From JBIOHP01 sp044449065 (GTDB lineage: Bacteria; Bacteroidota; Ignavibacteria; UBA10030; SZUA-254): a stretch of 48,037 bases of DNA. Shown here one piece after another: positions 20,470-26,841 of the stretch. The first letter of the stretch is position 1, and each line of letters opens with the position of its first letter. The position numbers and the translations under genes were made by a program. The DNA lies in the NCBI GenBank assembly GCA_044449065.1, contig JBIOHP010000028.1, forward strand, positions 1 to 48,037. Reading direction: 5' to 3'. The notes under the pieces are model-generated. The model ran no database searches and was not told where the DNA came from. It saw only the letters and a list, made by a program, of their open reading frames with translations.

Positions 20470-20838
20470 TTACCTCACGACGTTGCCCATTGATGAGGGC
20501 GGTCTTTTCCCCGTGGTATCTTTTGCCGCTGTTGCCTCCAATTGTTTATAGACCTTTGTATAAAAATCCTGCCAGCGTGCAATATCCTGATTGTAGTATG
20601 CTATTGCCCTATGAACCTGTGCCGTATCCAGATAATATGCTTTGTACAGACTATCAATGCTTTTTCTGAACCCCGCCGTATCGGGTTTTTGAGAAGCCGG
20701 GACATTTTGAATGATCAGCAAGTCTGAATAGAAACGAACGAATTTATCCTCCGGTATGACGGGTGAAGCATTTTCCATCAACCGGCATGATGAAAAACAT
20801 ATCAACAATACGCTGAGGTTAAGAAATAATATTTTCAC
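20470..20838 (-). CDS. DUF4296-like lipoprotein
   Basis: 122 residues. A short hydrophobic signal ends in a lipobox (LLICFSSC, lipidated Cys18). The body has the helical pattern of DUF4296 (PEDKFVRFYSDLLIIQN, IDSLYKAYYLDTAQVHRAIAYYNQD), a family found mainly in Bacteroidota and relatives. Function unknown. It follows the DUF1684 lipoprotein gene by 9 bp, so the pair is probably one transcript; both products should sit in the envelope. Confidence 0.78.
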   Translation of the reverse strand: MKILFLNLSVLLICFSSCRLMENASPVIPEDKFVRFYSDLLIIQNVPASQKPDTAGFRKSIDSLYKAYYLDTAQVHRAIAYYNQDIARWQDFYTKVYKQLEATAAKDTTGKRPPSSMGNVVR

Positions 20839-20847
20839 GACGCTGAG

Positions 20848-21753
20848 TCAGTGTTTCGATCCGGGATATTTTTTCTCGCCCGCTTCAACCCGTACGCCAA
20901 GATGATTTTGCGGAGGGGGGATCGGACACGTGGCAAATTCTGTGTAATCGCAGGGCCAGTTATACGCTTCATTGAAATCGATGACGACGCTGTTGTTCGC
21001 ATCCGGCAGATCGGTGTATAGCTGCCTGCCCGCGCCGTATGTTTCCTTTCCGCTCGTCTCATCGCTGAACATGATATAGAGTTTATCATCCGTCCCCGAT
21101 TCGTGGAGAGCTTCGAGGTGGTACGTTGCACCTTCAAAATTAAAGATGATCGACCCGAGCGCGGTATCCTGTTCCACAGTATTGATAACAGTCGCTATCG
21201 GCACAACCTTCGGCAGGAAATATTTATCAAACTTTGCTTCGATGCGCCACTTTGGTTCTATTGGGAAGAAATCCAGCCCCGCAAAATTCAACCTGTTCGG
21301 GTTTTCTTTATCCTTTACGCGGATACCTAATTTATCCGCTCTCTTGATGACAAAGAAATTCACCGTTCCGATATTAATAATGGTTGGACCGGCGGTATCG
21401 GCGTCATTCACTAACGGTGCGTAAGATGTAACAAGCGAATCTTTTATCTTCACATTGGAACCGGGCAGCGCGACGAGGCGGAGGGAGTCATGTTCCAGCC
21501 AGATCGATCCGGCAGCCGGAAGCGCTTTACCTTTGGGGAGCACAATGGCATTGGAAGAATCAGTGCCAAATTTATTTTCGCCTTCCTTCAGCCAAAACAA
21601 TCCGCAGAGCGTCAGCCAGCCGTTTTCAGATGGAACATTTTTGATGCGGTTTTGCTGCCAATCTGTTATTTCCTTCTGGTATTCCGGCGTTATTTTTTTT
21701 CCGCAGCCCGCGAGAAGAAGGAGTACCATTACTGATAGAATTGAATATTTCAT
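20848..21753 (-). CDS. DUF1684 domain lipoprotein
   Basis: 301 residues from the ATG at 21753, chosen over a GTG at 21777 because it begins a lipoprotein signal (MKYSILSVMVLLLLAGC, Cys17). DUF1684 features: WQQNRIKNVPSENGWLTLCGLFWLKEG near the N-terminus, a middle RLNFAGLDFFPIEPKWRIEA, and a C-terminal VIDFNEAYNWPCDYTEFATCPIPPPQNHLGVRV with paired cysteines typical of the family. The activity is not known. First gene of a two-lipoprotein unit. Confidence 0.87.
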   Translation of the reverse strand: MKYSILSVMVLLLLAGCGKKITPEYQKEITDWQQNRIKNVPSENGWLTLCGLFWLKEGENKFGTDSSNAIVLPKGKALPAAGSIWLEHDSLRLVALPGSNVKIKDSLVTSYAPLVNDADTAGPTIINIGTVNFFVIKRADKLGIRVKDKENPNRLNFAGLDFFPIEPKWRIEAKFDKYFLPKVVPIATVINTVEQDTALGSIIFNFEGATYHLEALHESGTDDKLYIMFSDETSGKETYGAGRQLYTDLPDANNSVVIDFNEAYNWPCDYTEFATCPIPPPQNHLGVRVEAGEKKYPGSKH

Positions 21754-21780
21754 ACCTGATCCGTTTGATAAATCCACAAA

Positions 21781-21820
21781 TTGACAATTGACGGTAATAA
21801 TATCAGAAAAAAATTGTCAA
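21781..21820. promoter_or_regulatory. 9-bp perfect inverted repeat upstream of the DUF1684 lipoprotein gene
   Basis: TTGACAATT (21781-21789) and AATTGTCAA (21812-21820) are perfect inverse copies separated by 22 bp, starting 27 bp before the ATG at 21753. It could be an operator or a structured leader; no regulator is identified. Confidence 0.3.
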
Positions 21821-21900
21821 AATGCATGTTAGTTGTGTTTGTGTCATCATTCATGGAAGATTTGTTAATTTCTATTGTCCATGATAAATTATAGAATAAC

Positions 21901-21973
21901 ACATTTCGCCCCGATGGGGCTCAAAATGTGCTTTGTACCATTTTTCTATAGACATTTCATCCCTACGGGATTG
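21901..21973 (-). repeat. Two-hairpin palindromic repeat, copy A (reverse orientation)
   Basis: On the minus strand it reads ATCCCGTAGGGAT then GAAATGTCTATAG, a spacer, then GAGCCCCATCGGGGC and GAAATGTG. The second hairpin differs in sequence from the plus-type copies B, C, D and F but matches copy E. Confidence 0.8.
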
Positions 21974-22070
21974 ACAAAGATGAAAGTATAATATCATATC
22001 GATAATAGGAAAATATTTGTATCTTGCATTCACTTCATAATACACCGTTCATTGAAAATATAGTAGTATC

Positions 22071-22142
22071 GAGTCCCGGAGGGACGAAATATCTATAGCA
22101 ATGAAAGAAAGCAATTATCATAGCTCCTTCAGGAACGATATG
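22071..22142 (+). repeat. Two-hairpin palindromic repeat, copy B
   Basis: First palindrome GTCCCGGAGGGAC followed by GAAATATCTATAGCAA; about 20 bp of variable DNA; second palindrome GCTCCTTCAGGAAC followed by GATATG. It is the most diverged of the plus-type copies. Confidence 0.8.
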
Positions 22143-22289
22143 GGCTCTGTGCAATTTGTAAACAAACATGTTGTCCACACGCCGTTTATTGAAAGCGGAT
22201 TTCAATAGTGACCGAAATAATTTCTAAGCTAAAGTATTTTATTTATCTTATAATATCGATGTTGATGGGGAAAACGGTTTTGCCCCACC

Positions 22290-22362
22290 GAGTCCCGTAG
22301 GGACGAAATGTCTATAGCAAGAGAAGGGTGAGCAAACCAATGCTCCGTTAGGAACGACATGT
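22290..22362 (+). repeat. Two-hairpin palindromic repeat, copy C
   Basis: GAGTCCCGTAGGGAC, then GAAATGTCTATAGCAA, variable spacer, then TGCTCCGTTAGGAACGACATGT. Same order and spacing as copies B, D and F. Confidence 0.85.
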
Positions 22363-22504
22363 AAGCATTGTTATTTTTGTATAATCAGTTCACACCAAAC
22401 GGATAAACGAATTTGTGACCCCCATATTGAATTTGAGGTAAAATATTGTAATTTGCATATATATCGTGTGAAGGATAATTAGAAATAATATTCTCGTTGT
22501 ACCC

Positions 22505-22576
22505 AGTCCCGTAGGGACGAAATGTCTATAGCAAGAGAATGACAATCAAGACAAAGCTCCGTCAGGAGCGACATGT
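22505..22576 (+). repeat. Two-hairpin palindromic repeat, copy D (just upstream of RAYT)
   Basis: AGTCCCGTAGGGAC, GAAATGTCTATAGCAA, spacer, AGCTCCGTCAGGAGCGACATGT. Both hairpins are perfect palindromic stems. It ends about 39 bp before the transposase ATG at 22615. Confidence 0.85.
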
Positions 22577-22614
22577 ATATATCTTATTTAAAATATTATG
22601 GGAATAAAATAAAG

Positions 22615-23076
22615 ATGGCGAACACATTCACACAAATCTATATTCATCTGGTTTTCGCGGTCAAAGGGAGAGAAAACCTTATTCGAAAGAACATGCGAGA
22701 AGAAATTTACAAATACATTACCGGGATTGTGAAAGAAAAAAATCAAAAAATGATCGCGATCAATGGAATGCCAGATCATATCCACATTCTATTAGGATTA
22801 AAACCAGACATCGCATTGTCAAATTTTGTGCGAGACATCAAAGCCAATTCATCGGGATTTATCAATCAGAAAAAGTGGTTGCCTGGTAAATTTCATTGGC
22901 AGGATGGATTCGGGGCATTCTCGTATTCCCATTCACAGATTTCAACGGTAGCAAATTATATCCATCACCAAGAAAAACATCACGCAAAAACAACTTTTAA
23001 AGAGGAATACCTTAAAATACTCCGCAGATTTCATATTGAATTCGATCCACAATATCTTTATGAATGGGTAGAATAA
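22615..23076 (+). CDS. REP-associated tyrosine transposase (IS200-like Y1 HUH, RAYT)
   Basis: 153 residues from the ATG at 22615 (FTQIYIHLVFAVKGREN is the usual family start; an in-frame ATG at 22573 lies in the preceding repeat). HUH motif H55-I-H57 (GMPDHIHIL); probable catalytic tyrosine Y115 in VANYIHHQEKHH, with Q119. Known: such single-strand DNA transposases recognise hairpins, and the RAYT branch is associated with dispersed palindromic (REP/BIME) repeats. Here repeats D and E abut the gene and four more lie within 1 kb, so RAYT is preferred over a plain IS200. No left/right end of an IS element is otherwise seen. Intact and probably functional. Confidence 0.9.
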   Translation: MANTFTQIYIHLVFAVKGRENLIRKNMREEIYKYITGIVKEKNQKMIAINGMPDHIHILLGLKPDIALSNFVRDIKANSSGFINQKKWLPGKFHWQDGFGAFSYSHSQISTVANYIHHQEKHHAKTTFKEEYLKILRRFHIEFDPQYLYEWVE

Positions 23077-23149
23077 TACATTTCGCCCCGCTGGGGCTCA
23101 GAACACCTCTCTTACGATTATTCTATAGACATGACCTCCCTATGGGATT
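23075..23149 (-). repeat. Two-hairpin palindromic repeat, copy E (reverse orientation, abuts RAYT stop)
   Basis: Plus-strand view: TACATTTCGCCCCGCTGGGGCTCA, spacer, TTCTATAGACATGACCTCCCTATGGGATT. Same arrangement as copy A. It begins within the RAYT stop codon. Confidence 0.8.
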
Positions 23150-23257
23150 TAATGAAAATTAATTGAAGTTGTATGATCGTATCAAACGTGATACTGCATA
23201 TTTACCTATGTGTTTAATCCAAACGAAAGCTATTGAATAATATATAACTGGAGTGCC

Positions 23258-23330
23258 GAGTCCCGTAGGGACGAAATGTCTATAGCAAAGGAAAGATGCA
23301 ATAATCTGAGCTCCGTCAGGAGCGATATGT
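23258..23330 (+). repeat. Two-hairpin palindromic repeat, copy F
   Basis: GAGTCCCGTAGGGAC, GAAATGTCTATAGCAA, spacer, AGCTCCGTCAGGAGCGATATGT. Nearly identical to copy D in both hairpins; the spacer differs. Confidence 0.85.
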
Positions 23331-23507
23331 GATTTGTGTATTTTTCAATAAATCGTTCATCCTGAAGAATTAAACAAATCGTCATAACGTGGCATTGATA
23401 TCCTCCTCATTATCAATATAGAGTTAACTTCTACCTATTCATCTCATAAAATGACCCCAAGAACATTAAAAAACCGTGAGGAAGTCCCTCGTTTTCCCCT
23501 CTATTGT

Positions 23508-23536
23508 TTGACTTTCAGGCGATTTTTGCCTATCTT
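23508..23536 (+). promoter_or_regulatory. Sigma-70-like promoter candidate for efp-acc operon
   Basis: TTGACT (23508-23513) and TATCTT (23531-23536) are 17 bp apart, placing a start near 23543, about 44 bp before the efp ATG. Sequence match only; Bacteroidota-type promoters differ, so this is tentative. The rest of the 23331-23586 gap shows nothing further. Confidence 0.35.
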
Positions 23537-23586
23537 TTTAATTCAAATCAGTAAAAAATACCAATTATAATACAATTAGGATACAT

Positions 23587-24150
23587 ATGCCGTCAACTTC
23601 AGATTTTCGTCCCGGAATGGTCATTCGCATGGATGGTGGACTCTGGTCCATCGTCGAGTTTCAGCATGTGAACCCGGGAAACTGGAGAGCGTTTGTCCGG
23701 GCGAAATTGAAAAATTTGAAATCTGAAAAGGTTGTTGATATCAGGTTCCGCGCCGGCGAAGCGATTGAAGAAGTTCGCGTAGAAAAAAAAGAATTCCAAT
23801 TTTTATACGCCGATACGAATGGTCTAAATGTAATGGATAAGGAATCCTACGATCAGATAATGGTTCCGCGTGAAGTGATTGGCGACGGCGTGCAATATCT
23901 AAAAGAGAGCGAAACTATCGAAATTTTGTTCAGCGGCAGCGATATCATTGCCGTGGAGATTCCAATCTCCGTCAATCTGAAAATCGTTGAAACTCCCCCC
24001 GGCGTACGGGGCGATACCGCAACAGGCGCTCAAAAACCGGCAAAAGTGGAAACGGGCGCAATGGTTAATGTGCCGCTCTTTATTAATGAGGGAGATACGA
24101 TCAGGATAGATACCCGCACCGGGCAATACCTCGAACGGGTTAAAGCATAA
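23587..24150 (+). CDS. efp: Elongation factor P with Asn at the modification-loop tip
   Basis: 187 residues, normal three-domain length. It relieves ribosome stalling at proline runs. Motifs: SDFRPGMVIRMDG at the start, FRAGEAIEEVRVEKKEFQFLY, and the C-terminal GDTATGAQKPAKVETGAMVNVPLFINEGDTIRIDTRTGQYLERV. The domain I loop reads HVNPGNWRAFVR, so the residue that is Lys34 in E. coli or Arg32 in Pseudomonas is Asn32 here. That rules out lysylation or rhamnosylation at this position. It opens the efp-accB-accC cluster, a gene order common in bacteria. ATG at 23587 with AGGA 5 bp before it. Confidence 0.95.
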   Translation: MPSTSDFRPGMVIRMDGGLWSIVEFQHVNPGNWRAFVRAKLKNLKSEKVVDIRFRAGEAIEEVRVEKKEFQFLYADTNGLNVMDKESYDQIMVPREVIGDGVQYLKESETIEILFSGSDIIAVEIPISVNLKIVETPPGVRGDTATGAQKPAKVETGAMVNVPLFINEGDTIRIDTRTGQYLERVKA

Positions 24151-24234
24151 TCTTCATGATTATTTTATATTGTATCACGGCGGGTTTAGAACGCTGAGAA
24201 TTTTTTCTTTCACCGGAATACTCTTGGAGAAATA

Positions 24235-24714
24235 ATGGATCTACAATACTTGAAGAAAATTGTTCGTCTTTTGGAGCAAAGCGGCGTCGACGAAATCGAG
24301 ATTGAGGAAGAGGGGATAAAAATCAGGGTATCCAAAAACGCAGCATCTAATGGGTCAGCCCAGCAAGTATTTGTTTCCGGACATCCCGCAAATTCTCCCG
24401 CTCCTATTGCCGTACCAGCCACTCCCGAACCGGCAGTGTCTGCCCCTGAACCGCCCCCGCAGAATGTTACTCCGACTCATGAAGTACGATCTCCGATTGT
24501 CGGAACATTTTACCGCGCGCCGGCGCCCGATGCAGATCCGTATGTAGAAATCGGTCAGGTTGTTGAGAAAGGAACTATCCTCTGCATCATCGAAGCGATG
24601 AAGCTGATGAATGAAATTGAATCAGATGCAGGAGGCAGGATCGTTAAGATATTGGTCGACAATGCGAAACCTGTGGAGTATAACCAGCCGTTGTTCATCA
24701 TCGAACCGGTTTGA
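24235..24714 (+). CDS. accB: Biotin carboxyl carrier protein of acetyl-CoA carboxylase
   Basis: 159 residues. The N-terminal helix (LQYLKKIVRLLEQSGVDEIEIEEEG) is joined by a Pro/Ala-rich linker (about 48-80) to the biotinyl domain at 82-159. Biotin attaches to K123 in EAMKLM; the thumb is seen at VGTFYRAPAPDADPYVE. GGAG precedes the ATG. It acts with AccC, encoded 39 bp downstream, in the first step of fatty-acid synthesis. The carboxyltransferase genes accA/accD are not in the window. Confidence 0.96.
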   Translation: MDLQYLKKIVRLLEQSGVDEIEIEEEGIKIRVSKNAASNGSAQQVFVSGHPANSPAPIAVPATPEPAVSAPEPPPQNVTPTHEVRSPIVGTFYRAPAPDADPYVEIGQVVEKGTILCIIEAMKLMNEIESDAGGRIVKILVDNAKPVEYNQPLFIIEPV

Positions 24715-24753
24715 TGTGAGCACCACGCATCGGACCCCGTATAGGAGCAATAG

Positions 24754-26094
24754 TTGTTCAAAAAAATATTAATTGCCAATAGGGGGGAAATTGCCCTTCG
24801 CGTCATCCGCGTTTGCCGCGAGCTCGGCATTAAAACCGTCGCTGTCTATTCAATTGCCGACCGGGATTCACTCCATGTAAAATTTGCCGATGAAGCTGTT
24901 TGTATCGGCTCGCCTCCGGGAAAAGACAGCTATCTTCATATTCCGCGCATCATCTCCGCCGCAGAAATTACAAATTCAGACGCTATTCATCCCGGCTATG
25001 GCTTCCTCGCCGAAAATTCACAGTTCGCCGATATCTGCAGAACCCAGGGATTGAAATTCATCGGTCCCTCTCCGGAAGCAATCACTGCGATGGGAGATAA
25101 ATCTCTGGCGAAGGAAACAATGAAAAAAGCCGGAGTCCCTGTCGTTCCCGGAAGTGATGGGGTTGTTTCAGATCCAAAAGTTGCCAAGGAACTCGCGGCT
25201 ACCATCGGTTATCCACTCATGGTAAAAGCGTCAGCCGGCGGCGGTGGCAAAGGAATGAGGATTGTTCACGAAGAATCTGAACTGGAAAAAGCTTTCCAGA
25301 TGGCAAGCAACGAAGCGGAATCTGCGTTTGGTAACGGCGCTCTGTATATCGAGAAATTCATTGAACAACCCAGGCATATTGAAATTCAGATATTTGCCGA
25401 TCAACACGGGAATGTTATTCATCTCAACGAGCGTGATTGCACCATCCAGCGAAGACATCAGAAATTAATTGAAGAATCGCCATCTCCGGTCGTCACTCCG
25501 GAGCTACGTGAAAAAATGGGGGAAGCCGCCATCAAAGGCGCAAAGAGCGTCAATTATGAGGGTGCGGGGACAATAGAATTCCTCCTCGACGAAAAAAAGA
25601 ATTATTATTTCATGGAGATGAACACCCGTATTCAGGTCGAACACCCCGTGACCGAACTTGTGACCGGAATGGATCTTATTCGCTTGCAGATTCTTGTCGC
25701 GAACGGTGATCGTCTCCGTAAAAAAGAGCATAAACCCCGCGGTCACGCAATTGAAGTCCGTGTGAACGCTGAAGACGTGAACCATAATTTCCGTCCCTCT
25801 CCCGGAGAGATCACAGGATTTCACCTTCCGGGCGGTTACGGCGTAAGGGTCGATACCCATTGTTATTCGGGATATCATATTCCTCCGTACTATGATTCTT
25901 TGATCGCGAAGTTGATCGTGTACGCACCGAATCGTGAAGAAGCAATTCAGAAAATGTCCGGCGCCCTTGAAGAATTTACTATTGAAGGCGTGCATACAAC
26001 AATTCCGTTTCACAGAAAAGTGATGCAGGATGAAAGATTCAAAAGTGGAATTTATGACACAAGTTATATTGAAAAATTAACCGTGCAGGATTAA
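24754..26094 (+). CDS. accC: Biotin carboxylase subunit of acetyl-CoA carboxylase
   Basis: 446 residues from a TTG start with AGGAG 6 bp upstream. ATP-grasp enzyme carboxylating biotin on AccB. Motifs: ILIANRGEIALRVIR, IHPGYGFLAENSQFA, the Gly-rich ATP loop KASAGGGGKGMRIV, HIEIQIFADQHGNVIHLNERDCTIQRRHQKLIEESPSP, FMEMNTRIQVEHPVTE and RINAED-like VRVNAED. Complete; co-transcribed with accB, and gcvH follows after 30 bp. Confidence 0.97.
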   Translation: MFKKILIANRGEIALRVIRVCRELGIKTVAVYSIADRDSLHVKFADEAVCIGSPPGKDSYLHIPRIISAAEITNSDAIHPGYGFLAENSQFADICRTQGLKFIGPSPEAITAMGDKSLAKETMKKAGVPVVPGSDGVVSDPKVAKELAATIGYPLMVKASAGGGGKGMRIVHEESELEKAFQMASNEAESAFGNGALYIEKFIEQPRHIEIQIFADQHGNVIHLNERDCTIQRRHQKLIEESPSPVVTPELREKMGEAAIKGAKSVNYEGAGTIEFLLDEKKNYYFMEMNTRIQVEHPVTELVTGMDLIRLQILVANGDRLRKKEHKPRGHAIEVRVNAEDVNHNFRPSPGEITGFHLPGGYGVRVDTHCYSGYHIPPYYDSLIAKLIVYAPNREEAIQKMSGALEEFTIEGVHTTIPFHRKVMQDERFKSGIYDTSYIEKLTVQD

Positions 26095-26124
26095 TACATC
26101 TATTGATAATAAAAAGGTGAGAAA

Positions 26125-26505
26125 ATGAATTTTCCAGACGATATTAAGTACACTAAAGATCATGAATGGATTCGCGTCAAAGGTGACAGCGGAGTTGTCG
26201 GTATAACAGACTATGCTCAGGGCGAATTAGGCGATGTCGTATTCGTCGATTTGCCTGCGGTCGGGAAAAAAGTAAAGCAGGGCGAGAGCTTCGGAACGAT
26301 CGAAGCAGTTAAAGCGGTATCCGATCTTTTTTCTCCCGTTTCCGGTGAGGTAACAGAATTGAATGCCCTGCTGGAAAAGACGCCCGAAATTGTCAACAAG
26401 GAACCCTATTCCGGCGGATGGATGGTTAAAATTAAAATCGCTAATCCGTCGGAAGTGAATGCCCTCATGGATTCAAAAAAATATCGCGAATTGATCGGAC
26501 AGTAG
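26125..26505 (+). CDS. gcvH: Glycine cleavage system H protein
   Basis: 126 residues. Lipoyl carrier shuttling the aminomethyl group between GcvP and GcvT. Motifs: KYTKDHEWIRV, GITDYAQGELGDVVFVDLP, and lipoylated K63 within GTIEAVKAVSDLFSPVSGEV. A strong ribosome site (AAGGTGAG) precedes the ATG. Normal length. It sits between accC and gcvP; gcvT and the dihydrolipoyl dehydrogenase are not in this window. Confidence 0.96.
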   Translation: MNFPDDIKYTKDHEWIRVKGDSGVVGITDYAQGELGDVVFVDLPAVGKKVKQGESFGTIEAVKAVSDLFSPVSGEVTELNALLEKTPEIVNKEPYSGGWMVKIKIANPSEVNALMDSKKYRELIGQ

Positions 26506-26582
26506 GAGATGACTGTGTGAGAAGTCATCGCGAGTCCGCCTCCCGCCATCTTTTTAACGGGAGGCGGACGTCGCGATCTCCT
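26504..26582. repeat. Nested palindromic intergenic element after gcvH
   Basis: A 12-bp perfect stem (GTCCGCCTCCCG 26534-26545, CGGGAGGCGGAC 26558-26569, 12-nt loop) lies inside paired TCGCGA (26528-26533, 26571-26576) and outer AGGAGAT/ATCTCCT arms (26504-26510, 26576-26582). The GTCATCGCGAG...TCGCGATCTC pattern resembles the GTCATTGCGAG...CAATCTC palindromes scattered in many genomes. It could also terminate or stabilise the gcvH mRNA, though it lacks a T-tract. Confidence 0.7.
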
Positions 26583-26841
26583 CATATCGATACAAATTGT
26601 AACAGTTTGAATCTGTTTTAATCAATGAAATGGACTTTTCACACAGTCTGAGTAGGGCGGGGGCGTGATCAAAATTTATATTTGTCATGGTAAATCTCAT
26701 CCGGTGAATGCATCGGGATTGATAATTTACCCGTTTAGCTATTTTTCCTCGATAAAAATCCTCCATGAGATGATGGTTGAAGAATTTTCGAATTACATAT
26801 TTCCTCTTTGAATATAACAATTTAACACAGGCATAAATATT
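26506..26841. other. Intergenic gap between gcvH and gcvP, 336 bp
   Basis: Apart from the palindrome at its left end, I see no gene, riboswitch core or clear promoter. An antisense frame at 26554-26865 has no recognisable family and is treated as chance. Confidence 0.6.

Larger units (their letters stand above)
21778..22614. other. Repeat-rich gap upstream of the RAYT gene
   Basis: It holds four two-hairpin palindromic repeats (listed separately) separated by AT-rich DNA, plus a 9-bp inverted repeat near the lipoprotein start. No other gene is supported. Confidence 0.8.

Noticed and set aside
22573..22614. Upstream ATG giving a longer RAYT protein
   Set aside because: The extra 14 residues derive from the repeat D end, and family members begin near the ATG at 22615.
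21901..23330. CRISPR-like array (regular short repeats)
   Set aside because: Repeats are two-part palindromes in both orientations with gaps of about 100 to 700 bp, no uniform spacers and no cas genes; they fit a RAYT/BIME cluster instead.
26506..26841. Glycine riboswitch upstream of gcvP
   Set aside because: The gap has a palindromic element but I could not find the tandem aptamer core motifs.
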